Source: Actinoallomurus liliacearum (lineage in GTDB: Bacteria > Actinomycetota > Actinomycetes > Streptosporangiales > Streptosporangiaceae). From it: a stretch of 64,000 bases of DNA. This document shows positions 1 to 9,819 of the stretch, in pieces. Position 1 is the first letter of the stretch, and each line of letters starts with the position of its first letter. Location of the stretch: positions 62,001 to 126,000 of the forward strand of contig NZ_BAABHJ010000040.1 in the NCBI RefSeq assembly GCF_039542035.1, in the 5' to 3' direction. The translations under genes and the position numbers were made by a program. The notes beneath the pieces are model-generated. The model had not been told where the DNA came from, searched no databases, and worked only from the letters and a program-made list of their open reading frames with translations.

Positions 1-3000
1 GGGTTCCGCATCGAGCTGGGCGAGATCGAGACCGTGCTGACCGCGCACGAGTCCGTCTCGCAGGCCGTCGCCGTCGTGCGGGAGGACCGGCCCGGCGACC
101 GGCGCGTCACCGCGTACGTCGTCGGGGCGGCCGACCCGGCCGAGCTGCGGAAGTTCGCGGGGCAGAGCCTGCCGGACTACATGCTGCCGTCCTCGATCGT
201 GGTCCTGGAGGCGCTGCCGCTGACGCCCAACGGCAAGCTCGACCGCCGGGCGCTGCCCGCGCCGGAGGTCGGGTCGTCGTCGCGCGGTCCCCGGACGCCG
301 GTCGAGGAGGTGTTGTGCGGGGTCTTCGCCGAGGTGCTGGGCACGCCGGTCGTCGGGGTCGACGACGGGTTCTTCGAACTGGGCGGGGACTCACTGCTGG
401 CCACCCGCGTCGTCGCCCGCGTCCGCGCCGTCCTCGGCGTCGAGATCCCGGTCCGGGCGCTGTTCGAGACGCCCACCGTCGCCGGCCTCGCCGAGGTCGC
501 CGAGGGGGCGGACACGGGCCGACCGCCGCTCACGCCATCTCCCCGTGCGGCGGCCGCCCCACCGCTGTCGTACGCGCAGCGACGCCTCTGGTACCTGGCC
601 CGGCTCGAGGGCCGCAGCGCAACGTACGCGATGCCGCTGGCGCTCCGGCTGACCGGCGAGGTGGACGTCGACGCGCTGCGGGCGGCACTGGCCGACGTGG
701 TCGCCCGGCACGAGGCGCTACGAACGATCTTCCCGGAGTCGGACGGCGCCCCGTACCAGGTGATCCTGGAGGACGAGCGGCCCGAGCTCCGGGTCGAGGA
801 GACCGACGATGTCGCGGCGGCCCTGGCGCGGGACGCGGCGTACGGCTTCGACCTCGCGGTGGAGATCCCGATCCGCGCCCGCCTGTACGTGACCGGGCCC
901 GGTGAGCAGGTGCTGCTGCTGGTGCTGCACCACATCGCCGCCGACGGCTGGTCGTTCGCGCCCCTGGCACGGGACCTGATCACCGCCTACACCGCCCGCG
1001 CCGAACGACGACCACCCACCTGGCAACCGCTGCCCGTGCAGTACGCCGACTACGCCCTCTGGCAGCGGAACCTCCTCGGCTCCGAAGACGACCCCGACAG
1101 CCTCATCTCCCGGCAGATCGCCCACTGGCGTGACACCCTCGCCGACCTGCCCGACCAGCTCGACCTGCCCACCGACCGTCCCCGCCCCGCCCAGGCGTCC
1201 CACCAGGGCGGACAGGTGCCTGTACGGCTCGACGCCGAGCGGGTCAGGGCGCTGGCCCGGCGGACGAACGCCAGCGTGTTCATGGTCGTGCAGGCGGCCC
1301 TCGCCGCACTGCTCACCCGCCTCGGCGTCGGGACCGACGTGCCCATCGGCACGCCCATCGCCGGGCGCACCGACCAGGCCCTCGACGACCTCGTCGGCAT
1401 GTTCGTCAACACCCTCGTCCTGCGCACCGACACCGCAGGAAACCCGACCTTCCGGGAACTCGTCGACCGGGTCCGCGACACCGACCTGGCCGCCTACCAG
1501 CACCAGGACCTGCCCTTCGAACGCCTCGTGGAGATCCTCAACCCACCCCGCAGCATGGCCCGCCACCCGCTCTTCCAGGTCATGCTCGCCTTCCAGAACA
1601 ACCCCTCGGCCGAACTCCGGCTCTCCGGCGGCGGCACCGCCGAGCCGCTGCCGCTGCACGCCGGAGTCGCCAAGTTCGACCTGACGCTGAGCCTGGAGGA
1701 GAGCCTCGAGGGGGTGCTGGAGTACGCGACCGACCTGTTCGACGAGGCGACCGCCGAGGCCATCGCCGCGCGCCTGGACCGTCTCCTGACCGCCGTCGCC
1801 GCCGACCCCGACACCCGCATCGGCGCGATCGACCTGCTGGACGAGCCCGAACGCCACCGGATGCTGGCGGAGTTCAACGACACCGCTCGGCCGGTGCCGG
1901 ACGCGACGCTGGCCGAGCTGTTCCGGGCGCAGGCGGCCGCGACGCCGGACGCGACGGCGGTCGTCTTCGAGGACGAGGAGCTGACGTACGCCGACCTGGC
2001 CGCGCGGGCGGAGGAGCTCGCGGACCGGCTCGCCGAGCTGGGCGCCGGGCCGGAGCGGATCGTGGCGATCGCCCTGCCCCGGTCCGTCGGCCTCGTCGTG
2101 ACGGAGCTGGCCGTCGCCATGACCGGCGCGGCGTACCTGCCGATCGACATCACCTATCCGCCGGACCGCGTCGCGTACCTGCTGGCGGACGCCGGCCCGG
2201 TGTGCGTGGTCACCGAGGAGGGCGTCGAGACACCCGACGGCCCGCCGAACGCCGTGCTCTCCCGGAGCGGTCGGGTCGACGGCGCGGCGTACGTGATCTA
2301 CACGTCCGGGTCGACGGGACGGCCGAAGGGGGTCGTCGTCACCCACCGGGGGATCGCGAGTCTGGCGGCGACGCAGCGCGAACGTCTGGGGATCGGCCCG
2401 GGGAGCCGGGTGCTGCAGTTCGCGTCGCCGGGCTTCGACGCGGCGTTCTGGGAGCTCGTCGCGCTCCTGTCCGGGGCGACTCTCGTGCCGGCGCCGGCCG
2501 ACCGTCTCGTCCCCGGCGCGCCGCTGGCCGAGCTGGCCGCCGAGCGGCGCGTCACGCACGCGACGCTGCCGCCGGCCGCGCTCCCCACCCTCGACGGACT
2601 GCCGCCGGGACTGACGCTGGTCGTCGCCGGTGAGGCGTGCCCGCCCGAGCTCGTGGAGCGCTGGTCGCGCGACCACCGCATGATCAACGCGTACGGGCCC
2701 ACGGAGACGACGGTGGCCACCACCGTCAGCGCGCCGCTTTCCGGCCGGATCGTCCCGCCGATGGGCACCCCGGTGGCGAACACCCGCGTGTACGTGCTCG
2801 ACGAGTACCTGCGGCCGGTCCCGCCCGGCGTGCCCGGCGAGCTGTACGCCACCGGTCTCAGCCTGGCCCGCGGCTACCTCGGCCGGCCGGGCCTCACGGC
2901 GGAACGCTTCGTCGCCGACCCGTACGGCGCGCCGGGCGAGCGGATGTACCGCACCGGCGACCTCGTCCGGCACCGCGCCGACGGGCGGCTGGAGTACCTC

Positions 3001-4905
3001 GGCCGTACGGACCACCAGATCAAGATCCGCGGCTTCCGGGTGGAACCGGGTGAGGTCGAGTCCGCGCTGACCGGACACGAGGCCGTGTCCCAGGCCGCCG
3101 TGCTCATCCGGGAGGACCCGCCCGGCGGGCGGCGCCTCGTCGCGTACGTCGTGGGCGACGCCGACCCGGCCGAGCTGCGGGCGTTCGTCCGCGACCGGCT
3201 GCCGGAGTACATGGTCCCGGCGGCCGTCGTCCCGCTGCCCGATCTGCCGCTCACCGCCAGCGGGAAGCTCGACCGCGCGGCGCTGCCCGCGCCCGAGTTC
3301 CGCGCGTCGGGCCGCGCGCCGCGCACGCCGGAGGAGGAGCTGCTCTGCCGGCTGTTCGCCGAGGTCCTCGGCCTGGACGGCCCGGTCGGCGCCGACGACG
3401 GCTTCTTCGACCTGGGCGGGGACAGCATCGTCGCGATCCAGCTCGTCGCGCGGGCCCGGCGCGAGGGCCTCGTCGTCACGGCGCGGGAGGTGTTCCGGCA
3501 CCGGACGCCGGGGGCGCTGGCGGCGGTCGCGCGGCCCGCCGGCCGGGACGGCACGGCACCGGAACCGGAAGGGGCGGGCGTCGGGCCGGTGCCGCTCACA
3601 CCGATCATGAGCTGGTTCGCCGGGCTGGGCGGCTCACTGCACCAGTCGGCGCTGCTCACCGTGCCGCCCGGCCTGGGCCTGGACCGGCTGACGCGGGCGG
3701 TCGAGACGCTCGTGGACCACCACGACGCGCTGCGCCTGCGGTTCGACGGGCGGCACGCCGAGATCACGCCGCCCGGTACGGGGCGGCCGCACGTCATCCG
3801 GGTCGAGGGCCTGGACGGCATCGCGGAGCACGTGGACGCGGCGCGGCGGGCCCTGGACCCGGCGACGGGCGCGACGGTGCGGGTGGTCTGGTTCGACGCG
3901 GGCGACGCGCCGGGCCGGCTGCTGCTGACGCTGCACCACCTCGTGGTCGACGGCGTCTCGTGGCGGATCCTGCTCCCCGACCTCGTGCTGGCTCTGGAGG
4001 ATCATCCGCTCGACCCGGTCCCGGCATCGTTCCGCGGGTGGGCGCGGCGGCTCGTCGCGGCGGCGAACGATCCACAGCTTGTGGACGAACTCCCGCACTG
4101 GGCCGCGCTGGAAGACGATCCGCCGCTGGCCCGCCGGGCGCTGGACCCGGCGCGGGACACCGCCGAGACCGTACGGCACGTGCGGGCGAGCCTGCCGCCC
4201 GAGGTCACCGAACCGCTGCTGACGACCGTTCCGGCGGCCTTCCACGGCACCGTGAACGACGTCCTGCTCACCGCGCTGGCCCTGGCCGTGCGCCGCCGGC
4301 ACGGGCGCGACGGGCTGCTCGTCGACCTGGAGGGCCACGGCCGCGCCGACCTGGGCGCGGACCTGTCCCGCACGGTCGGGTGGTTCACCGCCCTCTACCC
4401 GGTGCGGCTGGCCCCCGGCACCGACGAACCGGGCCCTGCCCTGAAACGCGTCAAGGAACAGCTGCGCGCCGTCCCCGGCGAGGGCCTCGGGTACGGGCTC
4501 CTGCGCCACCTCACCCCGGCGACGCGCGGCACGCTCACCGTGACGCCGCAGCTCGGCTTCAACTACCAGGGCCGGGTGAACCCCGGACAGGGCGACTGGT
4601 CCACCGCACCGGAGTCCGACCTGCTCGGCATGGGCCACGGTCCGGGCACGCCGCTGCCGCACGGCATCGACGTCAACGCGGTCACCCACGACCTGCCGGA
4701 CGGTCCGCACCTGAAGGTGACCTGGTCGTACGCGTCCGGCCTGTACGACGAGGACGACGTGCGGGCGCTCGCCGAGGCGTGGTCGGCGGCGCTGCGGGAG
4801 CTGGCCGTCACGGAGGACGGCGGGCACACGCCGTCCGACCTCCCCCTGGTCGACCTCGGCCAGGACGAGATCGACGAGTTCGAGGCGGAGCTGGAGGAGC
4901 TGTGA
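1..4905 (+). CDS. Non-ribosomal peptide synthetase, 5'-truncated: (A)-T-C-A-T-E
   Basis: Assembly-line enzyme; frame is open from base 1, so the gene starts outside the window (1634 residues visible). Counting from base 1: tail of an A domain, T domain (LGGDS, Ser131), C domain (HHxxxDG at 310), full A domain (YTSGSTG at 767, NAYGPTE, YRTGD), second T domain (Ser1142) and an epimerization domain (HHLVVDGVSW at 1312, GFNYQGR near the end). The acidic C-terminal tail resembles a docking helix. A-domain pocket residues aligned to GrsA read D-A-W-T-V-A-A-V-A(-K), close to Phe-type codes, so a D-Phe-like aromatic residue is inferred. Stop overlaps the next NRPS start (GTGA). The residue of the first module is unknown because its A-domain core is missing. 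Confidence 0.97.
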   Translation, partial: GFRIELGEIETVLTAHESVSQAVAVVREDRPGDRRVTAYVVGAADPAELRKFAGQSLPDYMLPSSIVVLEALPLTPNGKLDRRALPAPEVGSSSRGPRTPVEEVLCGVFAEVLGTPVVGVDDGFFELGGDSLLATRVVARVRAVLGVEIPVRALFETPTVAGLAEVAEGADTGRPPLTPSPRAAAAPPLSYAQRRLWYLARLEGRSATYAMPLALRLTGEVDVDALRAALADVVARHEALRTIFPESDGAPYQVILEDERPELRVEETDDVAAALARDAAYGFDLAVEIPIRARLYVTGPGEQVLLLVLHHIAADGWSFAPLARDLITAYTARAERRPPTWQPLPVQYADYALWQRNLLGSEDDPDSLISRQIAHWRDTLADLPDQLDLPTDRPRPAQASHQGGQVPVRLDAERVRALARRTNASVFMVVQAALAALLTRLGVGTDVPIGTPIAGRTDQALDDLVGMFVNTLVLRTDTAGNPTFRELVDRVRDTDLAAYQHQDLPFERLVEILNPPRSMARHPLFQVMLAFQNNPSAELRLSGGGTAEPLPLHAGVAKFDLTLSLEESLEGVLEYATDLFDEATAEAIAARLDRLLTAVAADPDTRIGAIDLLDEPERHRMLAEFNDTARPVPDATLAELFRAQAAATPDATAVVFEDEELTYADLAARAEELADRLAELGAGPERIVAIALPRSVGLVVTELAVAMTGAAYLPIDITYPPDRVAYLLADAGPVCVVTEEGVETPDGPPNAVLSRSGRVDGAAYVIYTSGSTGRPKGVVVTHRGIASLAATQRERLGIGPGSRVLQFASPGFDAAFWELVALLSGATLVPAPADRLVPGAPLAELAAERRVTHATLPPAALPTLDGLPPGLTLVVAGEACPPELVERWSRDHRMINAYGPTETTVATTVSAPLSGRIVPPMGTPVANTRVYVLDEYLRPVPPGVPGELYATGLSLARGYLGRPGLTAERFVADPYGAPGERMYRTGDLVRHRADGRLEYLGRTDHQIKIRGFRVEPGEVESALTGHEAVSQAAVLIREDPPGGRRLVAYVVGDADPAELRAFVRDRLPEYMVPAAVVPLPDLPLTASGKLDRAALPAPEFRASGRAPRTPEEELLCRLFAEVLGLDGPVGADDGFFDLGGDSIVAIQLVARARREGLVVTAREVFRHRTPGALAAVARPAGRDGTAPEPEGAGVGPVPLTPIMSWFAGLGGSLHQSALLTVPPGLGLDRLTRAVETLVDHHDALRLRFDGRHAEITPPGTGRPHVIRVEGLDGIAEHVDAARRALDPATGATVRVVWFDAGDAPGRLLLTLHHLVVDGVSWRILLPDLVLALEDHPLDPVPASFRGWARRLVAAANDPQLVDELPHWAALEDDPPLARRALDPARDTAETVRHVRASLPPEVTEPLLTTVPAAFHGTVNDVLLTALALAVRRRHGRDGLLVDLEGHGRADLGADLSRTVGWFTALYPVRLAPGTDEPGPALKRVKEQLRAVPGEGLGYGLLRHLTPATRGTLTVTPQLGFNYQGRVNPGQGDWSTAPESDLLGMGHGPGTPLPHGIDVNAVTHDLPDGPHLKVTWSYASGLYDEDDVRALAEAWSAALRELAVTEDGGHTPSDLPLVDLGQDEIDEFEAELEEL

Positions 4906-7900
4906 CCACCGGACGCGGGCGGCTGGAGGACGTCCTGCCGCTGTCCCCCCTCCAGCAGGGGCTGTACTTCCACGCCGCGCTGGACGACCGGGACCTGTAC
5001 GCGACGCAGCTCGTGCTCGACCTGGCGGGCCCCCTGGACGTCGGGGCGCTGAAGGGCGCCGCGTCCGCGCTGCTCGCCCGGCACGCGAACCTGCGGTGCG
5101 GCTTCCGGCAGCGCAAGAACGGCGAGCCGGTCCAGCTCGTGCACCGCGAGGTGCCGCTGCCCTGGGAGGAGGCGACCGGCGACCCCGACGTGGTCGCCGA
5201 GCGCGAGCGGACCCGGCCGTTCGACCTGGCGCGGCCGCCGCTGCTGCGGTTCACCCTCGTGCCGGAGGGGCCGGAGCGGAACCGGCTCATCGTCACGAGT
5301 CATCACATCCTCCTGGACGGCTGGTCGATGCCGGTCCTGGCGGAGGAGTTCTTCACGCTGTACCTCGGCGGCGAGCCCGCTCCCGTCACGCCGTACAAGC
5401 GGTACCTCGAGTGGCTGGCCGGCCGGGACCGTACGGCGGCCCGCGAGGCATGGGGGAAGGCCCTCGACGGGGTGGCGGAGCCGACGCTGGTCGCCCCCGC
5501 GACGGCGGCCGGGCCGCCGCTGCCGCCGCGGCGGGTCACCACGGAGGTCGACCTGGACCTGTCCGCCGTCCGGCGGCACGGCCTCACGGCGAACACGCTC
5601 GTCCAGGGCGCGTGGGGATTGCTGCTGTCCCGGCTGACCGGCCGCGACGACGTCGTGTTCGGCGCGGCGGTGTCCGGGCGGCCACCGGAGATCCCCGGCG
5701 TCGAGCGGATGGTCGGGCTGTTCGTCAACGCCGTTCCCGTGCGGGTCCGGATCGAGGAGGAGCGGTCGGTCGCGGCCCTGCTGACCCGCCTGCAGGAGGA
5801 GCAGGCCGAGCTGTTCCCGCACCAGCACGCCGGGTTGACCGAGGTCAGCCGGACGCCGCTGTTCGACACGATGACCGCGTTCGAGAACTATCCCCAGCCT
5901 GGGGATATCACACTCGGCGACGTACGGCTGACCCGCGTGGACCTCTTCGACGCGACGCACTACCCCCTCGCGCTGGTCGCCGCGCCGCTCGGCGGCGACC
6001 GGCTGTGGCTGCGCCTCGACCACCGGCCCGACGCGTACGACGACGCGGAGGCCGGGCTGCTGCTCGCCCGCGTCGAACGGCTGCTGCGCGCGATGGCCGC
6101 GCGGCCCGACGCCCCCGTCGCGGACCTGGACGTCCTCCTCCCGGGCGAACGCGCCCGGATCCTGGGCGGCTGGGCGGCCGGCCCGCCCGCCGCACCGCCC
6201 CGTACGCTCCCGGAACTGGTCGAGACCTGGGTCGAGCAGACCCCCGACGCCCCCGCCGTCACGACCGTCGGGGGCTCCGAGACGCTCACGTACGCGGAGC
6301 TGTGGGCGCGGGCCGGGGCGCTCGCCGGCGAGCTGGCCGGGCTCGGTGCCGGCCCGGAGACGGTCGTGGCGATCGCGCTGCGGCGATCGGCGGAGTTCGT
6401 CGTCTCGGCCCTCGCCGTCAGCCGGGCGGGCGGCGCGTACCTGCCGATCGACCCCGGCTATCCGCCGGACCGCGTCGCGTACATGCTGGACGACGCCCGC
6501 CCCGCCTGCGTGATCGCCCACCCCGGCGTGCCGCTCCCGTACGACGGACCGCGCCTGCCGCCGCCGATGACCGGACGCGACGTCACCACCAGACCGGTAC
6601 GGCCGGAGAACGCGGCGTACGTCATCTACACCTCCGGGTCGACCGGGCGGCCGAAGGGCGTCGTCGTCACGCACGCGGGCCTGGCAAGCCTCGCCGCGAC
6701 CGAGATCGCGGGGTTCGGCCTGGCGCCGGGCGACCGGACGCTGCACTTCTCCTCGCCGAGCTTCGACGCGTCGGTGTTCGAGCTGCTCATGGGCCTCGCC
6801 TCGGGCGGGACGGTGACGATCGTGCCCCCGGACGTGTACGGCGGCGAGGCGCTCCGCGACGCGCTGCGGCAGGTGACGCACGGCTTCGTCGCCCCGGCCG
6901 TACTCGCCGGCGTCGACCCGGAGGGCCTGGCGAACCCGCGCACCCTCGTCGTCGGCGGTGAGGCGTGCCCGCCCGGCCTCGTCGAACGCTGGGCGCCCGG
7001 CCGCCGGATGATCAACGCGTACGGGCCGACGGAGACGACCGTGGCGGCGACGATGAGCGCGCCGCTCACCGACGACGCCTCGACGATCGGGCTGCCGATC
7101 ACCGGCGCGCGGGTGTACGTCCTGGACACCAGGCTGCGGCCCGTGCCGCCCGGCGTGCCCGGTGAGCTGTACGTCGCCGGGATCGGCCTGGCCCGCGGCT
7201 ACCTGAACCGGCCCGCACTGACCGCCGAACGCTTCGTGGCCGACCCGTTCGGGCCGGGCCGCATGTACCGGACCGGGGACCTCGTCCGGCGGCGGGCCGA
7301 CGGGCGCCTGGAGTACCTCGGCCGTACGGACGCGCAGGTCAAGGTGCGCGGCTTCCGGATCGAACCGGGCGAGATCGAGGCGGTGCTCACCGAGCGGGAG
7401 GCCGTCCGGCAGGCCGCGGTCGTCGTCCGCGAGGACCGACCGGGCGATCGCCGTCTCGTCGCGTACGTCACCGGCGACGCCGACCCGGCCGAGCTGCGGG
7501 AGGCGGCGGCGCGGACCCTGCCCGGCCACCTGGTGCCCTCCGCCGTCGTCGTTCTGGACGCCCTCCCGCTCAGCCCGAGCGGCAAGCTCGACCGCGCGGC
7601 GCTGCCCGCGCCGGAGCTGGCCGGGTCCTCGCGGCCGCCGCTGGGTCCGCTGGAGGAGGTCCTGTGCGGCCTGTTCGCGGAGGTGCTGGGCCTCGACCGG
7701 GTCGGGGTCGACGACGGGTTCTTCGAGCTCGGCGGGGACTCCCTGCTCGCCACCCGCCTGACCGGCCGGGTCCGCGCCGAGCTGGGGGTCGGCCTGCCGG
7801 TCCGCGCGCTGTTCGAGGCCCCGACGGTCGCGGCGCTCGCCCACCGCCTCGACACGGCGGACGCCCGGGCAGCCGACGGGACGGCCGCGGTCGCCGGCGG

Positions 7901-8645
7901 GACGGCACCGCTCGACGTGCTGCTGCCGCTGCGCGCGGGGGGCGACCGGCCGCCGCTGTTCTGCGTGCACCCGGCGGTCGGCGTGGCCTGGTCGTACGCG
8001 GGCCTGCTGCGCCACCTTCCGGGCCGCCCGGTGTACGGCCTGCAGGCGCGCGGCATCGCCCGCGACGAGGAACTGCCCGGATCGATGGAGGAGATGGCCG
8101 CCGACTACGTCGCCGTCGTCCGCACCGTCCAGCCGACCGGGCCGTACCACCTGCTGGGCTGGTCGCTCGGCGGCCTGATCGCGCACGCCATGGCCGTACG
8201 GCTGCGGGCGGACGGCGAACAGGTCGCGCTGCTCGCGCTGATGGACTCCTACCCTCTCGACGGGGACCCGGACGCCGACGTGCCCCTCCCCGACCTGCTC
8301 CGCGACCTCGGGTTCGACGTCGCCGACGACGTGACGGCGGAGGACGTCGCCGCCCTCCTGGAGGGCAGCGCGCTCGGCGGGATCGACGGCCGCCGCCTGG
8401 AGGGCCTGTACCGCGCCTACCTGAACGCCCTGCGCAACGGGCGGCGGTTCGTCCCCGGCCGGTTCGACGGGGACCTGTTGTTGTTCACCGCCGCGCGCAA
8501 CACCGAGGCGCCGCCCGCCGACGTCTGGACCCCGCACGCCGCCCGCGTCGAGCGGCACCCGGTCGACTGCGCGCACACCGAGATGGCCGATCCCGGCCCG
8601 CTGGCCCGAATCGCCGCGAAGTTGAAGGAGAACCTGGAGACATGA
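4902..8645 (+). CDS. Non-ribosomal peptide synthetase, termination module C-A-T-TE
   Basis: Last module of the pathway, 1247 residues. Start is the GTG at 4902 inside the preceding stop (GTGA overlap), where homology begins with PLSPLQQGLYF; the longer open frame upstream is not coding. Domains: C (HHILLDG at 134-140; receives a D-configured donor because the upstream module ends in E), A (YTSGSTG at about 576), T (LGGDS, Ser947), thioesterase (GWSLGG, nucleophile Ser1088). Pocket residues aligned to GrsA read D-A-F-F-V-G-A-V-A(-K); I cannot match this to a substrate with confidence, only to a hydrophobic residue. The TE makes this the release point by hydrolysis or cyclization. Stop overlaps the MbtH start by ATGA. 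Confidence 0.97.
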   Translation: MTTGRGRLEDVLPLSPLQQGLYFHAALDDRDLYATQLVLDLAGPLDVGALKGAASALLARHANLRCGFRQRKNGEPVQLVHREVPLPWEEATGDPDVVAERERTRPFDLARPPLLRFTLVPEGPERNRLIVTSHHILLDGWSMPVLAEEFFTLYLGGEPAPVTPYKRYLEWLAGRDRTAAREAWGKALDGVAEPTLVAPATAAGPPLPPRRVTTEVDLDLSAVRRHGLTANTLVQGAWGLLLSRLTGRDDVVFGAAVSGRPPEIPGVERMVGLFVNAVPVRVRIEEERSVAALLTRLQEEQAELFPHQHAGLTEVSRTPLFDTMTAFENYPQPGDITLGDVRLTRVDLFDATHYPLALVAAPLGGDRLWLRLDHRPDAYDDAEAGLLLARVERLLRAMAARPDAPVADLDVLLPGERARILGGWAAGPPAAPPRTLPELVETWVEQTPDAPAVTTVGGSETLTYAELWARAGALAGELAGLGAGPETVVAIALRRSAEFVVSALAVSRAGGAYLPIDPGYPPDRVAYMLDDARPACVIAHPGVPLPYDGPRLPPPMTGRDVTTRPVRPENAAYVIYTSGSTGRPKGVVVTHAGLASLAATEIAGFGLAPGDRTLHFSSPSFDASVFELLMGLASGGTVTIVPPDVYGGEALRDALRQVTHGFVAPAVLAGVDPEGLANPRTLVVGGEACPPGLVERWAPGRRMINAYGPTETTVAATMSAPLTDDASTIGLPITGARVYVLDTRLRPVPPGVPGELYVAGIGLARGYLNRPALTAERFVADPFGPGRMYRTGDLVRRRADGRLEYLGRTDAQVKVRGFRIEPGEIEAVLTEREAVRQAAVVVREDRPGDRRLVAYVTGDADPAELREAAARTLPGHLVPSAVVVLDALPLSPSGKLDRAALPAPELAGSSRPPLGPLEEVLCGLFAEVLGLDRVGVDDGFFELGGDSLLATRLTGRVRAELGVGLPVRALFEAPTVAALAHRLDTADARAADGTAAVAGGTAPLDVLLPLRAGGDRPPLFCVHPAVGVAWSYAGLLRHLPGRPVYGLQARGIARDEELPGSMEEMAADYVAVVRTVQPTGPYHLLGWSLGGLIAHAMAVRLRADGEQVALLALMDSYPLDGDPDADVPLPDLLRDLGFDVADDVTAEDVAALLEGSALGGIDGRRLEGLYRAYLNALRNGRRFVPGRFDGDLLLFTAARNTEAPPADVWTPHAARVERHPVDCAHTEMADPGPLARIAAKLKENLET

Positions 8646-8863
8646 CCAACCCGTTCGAAGACCCCGACGGTCGTTACCTCGTCCTCGTCAACGAGGAGGG
8701 GCAGCACTCCCTGTGGCCGACGTTCGCGGACGTGCCCGCGGGATGGACCGTCGCGCACGGCGAGGACACCCGGCAGGCCTGCCTCGACTACGTCAACGAG
8801 CACTGGACCGACATGCGCCCGAAGAGCCTCATCGCGGCCATGGAACAGGACGAGAGGGCCTGA
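8642..8863 (+). CDS. MbtH-like protein
   Basis: Small chaperone that binds and activates NRPS adenylation domains. 73 residues, the usual family length, with the signature NxEGQxSLWP near the N-terminus, the second conserved Trp (PAGWTV) and the C-terminal WTDMRPKSL motif. It starts inside the stop codon of the terminal NRPS (ATGA), so it is made in the same operon and almost certainly serves these adenylation domains. Confidence 0.97.
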   Translation: MTNPFEDPDGRYLVLVNEEGQHSLWPTFADVPAGWTVAHGEDTRQACLDYVNEHWTDMRPKSLIAAMEQDERA

Positions 8864-8864
8864 C

Positions 8865-9671
8865 GTGCCGGGCTGGCTCCGCTGCTTCCAGGCCCGGCCG
8901 GCCGCGGCGACGCGGCTGATCTGCTTTCCCCACGCGGGCGGCTCGGCTGCGTTCTACCGCCCGTTGGCCATGGCGGCCACGGAGGTCGAGGTCCACATCG
9001 CGGAGTACCCCGGCCGGGCGGACCGGCTGTTCGAGCCCCTCGTCGACGACGCGGGGCGAATCGCCCGTGCCGTCACCGAGGCGCTCGGTCCGCTGCTGGA
9101 CCGACCGGTCGCGCTGTTCGGGCACAGCATGGGGGCGACCATCGCCCACGAGACCGCCCGCCTGCTGACCGCGCGCGGGGTCCCGCCGACGCACCTGTTC
9201 GTCTCCGCGTCCCGCGCCTCCCACGACCGGCCGGGCGGCCCGGCCGATGAGGTCCTCCACGACAAGGACGACGACGCCTTCGTCGCCGAGCTGGTCCGGC
9301 TCGGCGGCACGGACGCGCGGGCCCTCGCCGACCCGCAGCTGCGCGAGCTCGTCCTCCCGTACGTGCGGAGTGACTTCCGGCTGATCGAGACGTACCGGCA
9401 CGAGCCCGGCCCGCGCCTCGACCTCCCGATCACCGCGTTCTCCGGGAACGCCGACCCGATCGTCACCATCGCGCAGGCCGAACGCTGGGCCGAACTGACC
9501 ACCGGTGAGTTCACGCTGCGGGTCTTCCCCGGTGACCACTTCTACGTGGTCCCGCACCGGGACGCCGTCCTGGCGGCGATCCAGGAGGCCGTCGCCTCGG
9601 ACGGCGGTGGCCGCCATGCCGGACCGAAGGCTCGGCGAGCCACGGATGACGCGCCCAGCGTGTCCAGATAG
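8865..9671 (+). CDS. Type II thioesterase of the NRPS cluster
   Basis: Stand-alone alpha/beta hydrolase that removes stalled or mis-primed acyl groups from carrier domains. 268 residues with FPHAGGSAAFYRPLA at the N-terminus, nucleophile elbow GHSMGA, Asp in NADPIV and His in GDHFYVV. GTG start one base after the mbtH stop; last gene of the operon. The final ~25 residues (after VASDGGG) do not look like family sequence and lie in a dispersed repeat also found near 18.8 kb, so the C-terminus may be borrowed. Confidence 0.95.
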   Translation: MPGWLRCFQARPAAATRLICFPHAGGSAAFYRPLAMAATEVEVHIAEYPGRADRLFEPLVDDAGRIARAVTEALGPLLDRPVALFGHSMGATIAHETARLLTARGVPPTHLFVSASRASHDRPGGPADEVLHDKDDDAFVAELVRLGGTDARALADPQLRELVLPYVRSDFRLIETYRHEPGPRLDLPITAFSGNADPIVTIAQAERWAELTTGEFTLRVFPGDHFYVVPHRDAVLAAIQEAVASDGGGRHAGPKARRATDDAPSVSR

Positions 9672-9725
9672 GCGGTGACCTTACGGGGGCCGGGCGTCCG
9701 TTGACCGAGCGTTCGTCACGGCCCG
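9641..9725. repeat. Dispersed repeat copy A at the NRPS operon end
   Basis: About 85 bases that align, with one gap and roughly three quarters identity, to 18738-18835. The best blocks are ACGCGCCCAGCG (9649-9660) and CCGTTGACCGAGC (9698-9710). The copy supplies the last codons and TAG stop of the thioesterase gene. Origin unknown; remnant of an insertion element end is one possibility. Confidence 0.6.
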
Positions 9726-9765
9726 TTCTCTCCGCTGCCCCTGTGGTTCCGGGACCTGACGACCA

Positions 9766-9813
9766 CGGCCCTGTCCTCGGGGACGACTGTCGGCGTCGCC
9801 GAGGACAGGGCCG
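9766..9813. terminator. Bidirectional terminator between convergent genes
   Basis: Perfect 15-bp inverted repeat (CGGCCCTGTCCTCGG, 9766-9780, with its complement at 9799-9813) with an 18-base loop, placed between the thioesterase end and the convergent gene ending at 9820. Confidence 0.8.
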
Positions 9814-9819
9814 GGCTGG

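Noticed and set aside
718..3501. Long minus-strand frames over the NRPS genes
   Set aside because: Typical antisense frames of GC-rich coding DNA, rich in Arg/Gly/Val and without domains; the plus strand has complete NRPS motifs.
3960..4901. Upstream extension of the second NRPS frame
   Set aside because: Overlaps the confirmed epimerization domain in another frame and gives Arg/Pro/Gly-rich nonsense; the GTG at 4902 has family sequence at once.
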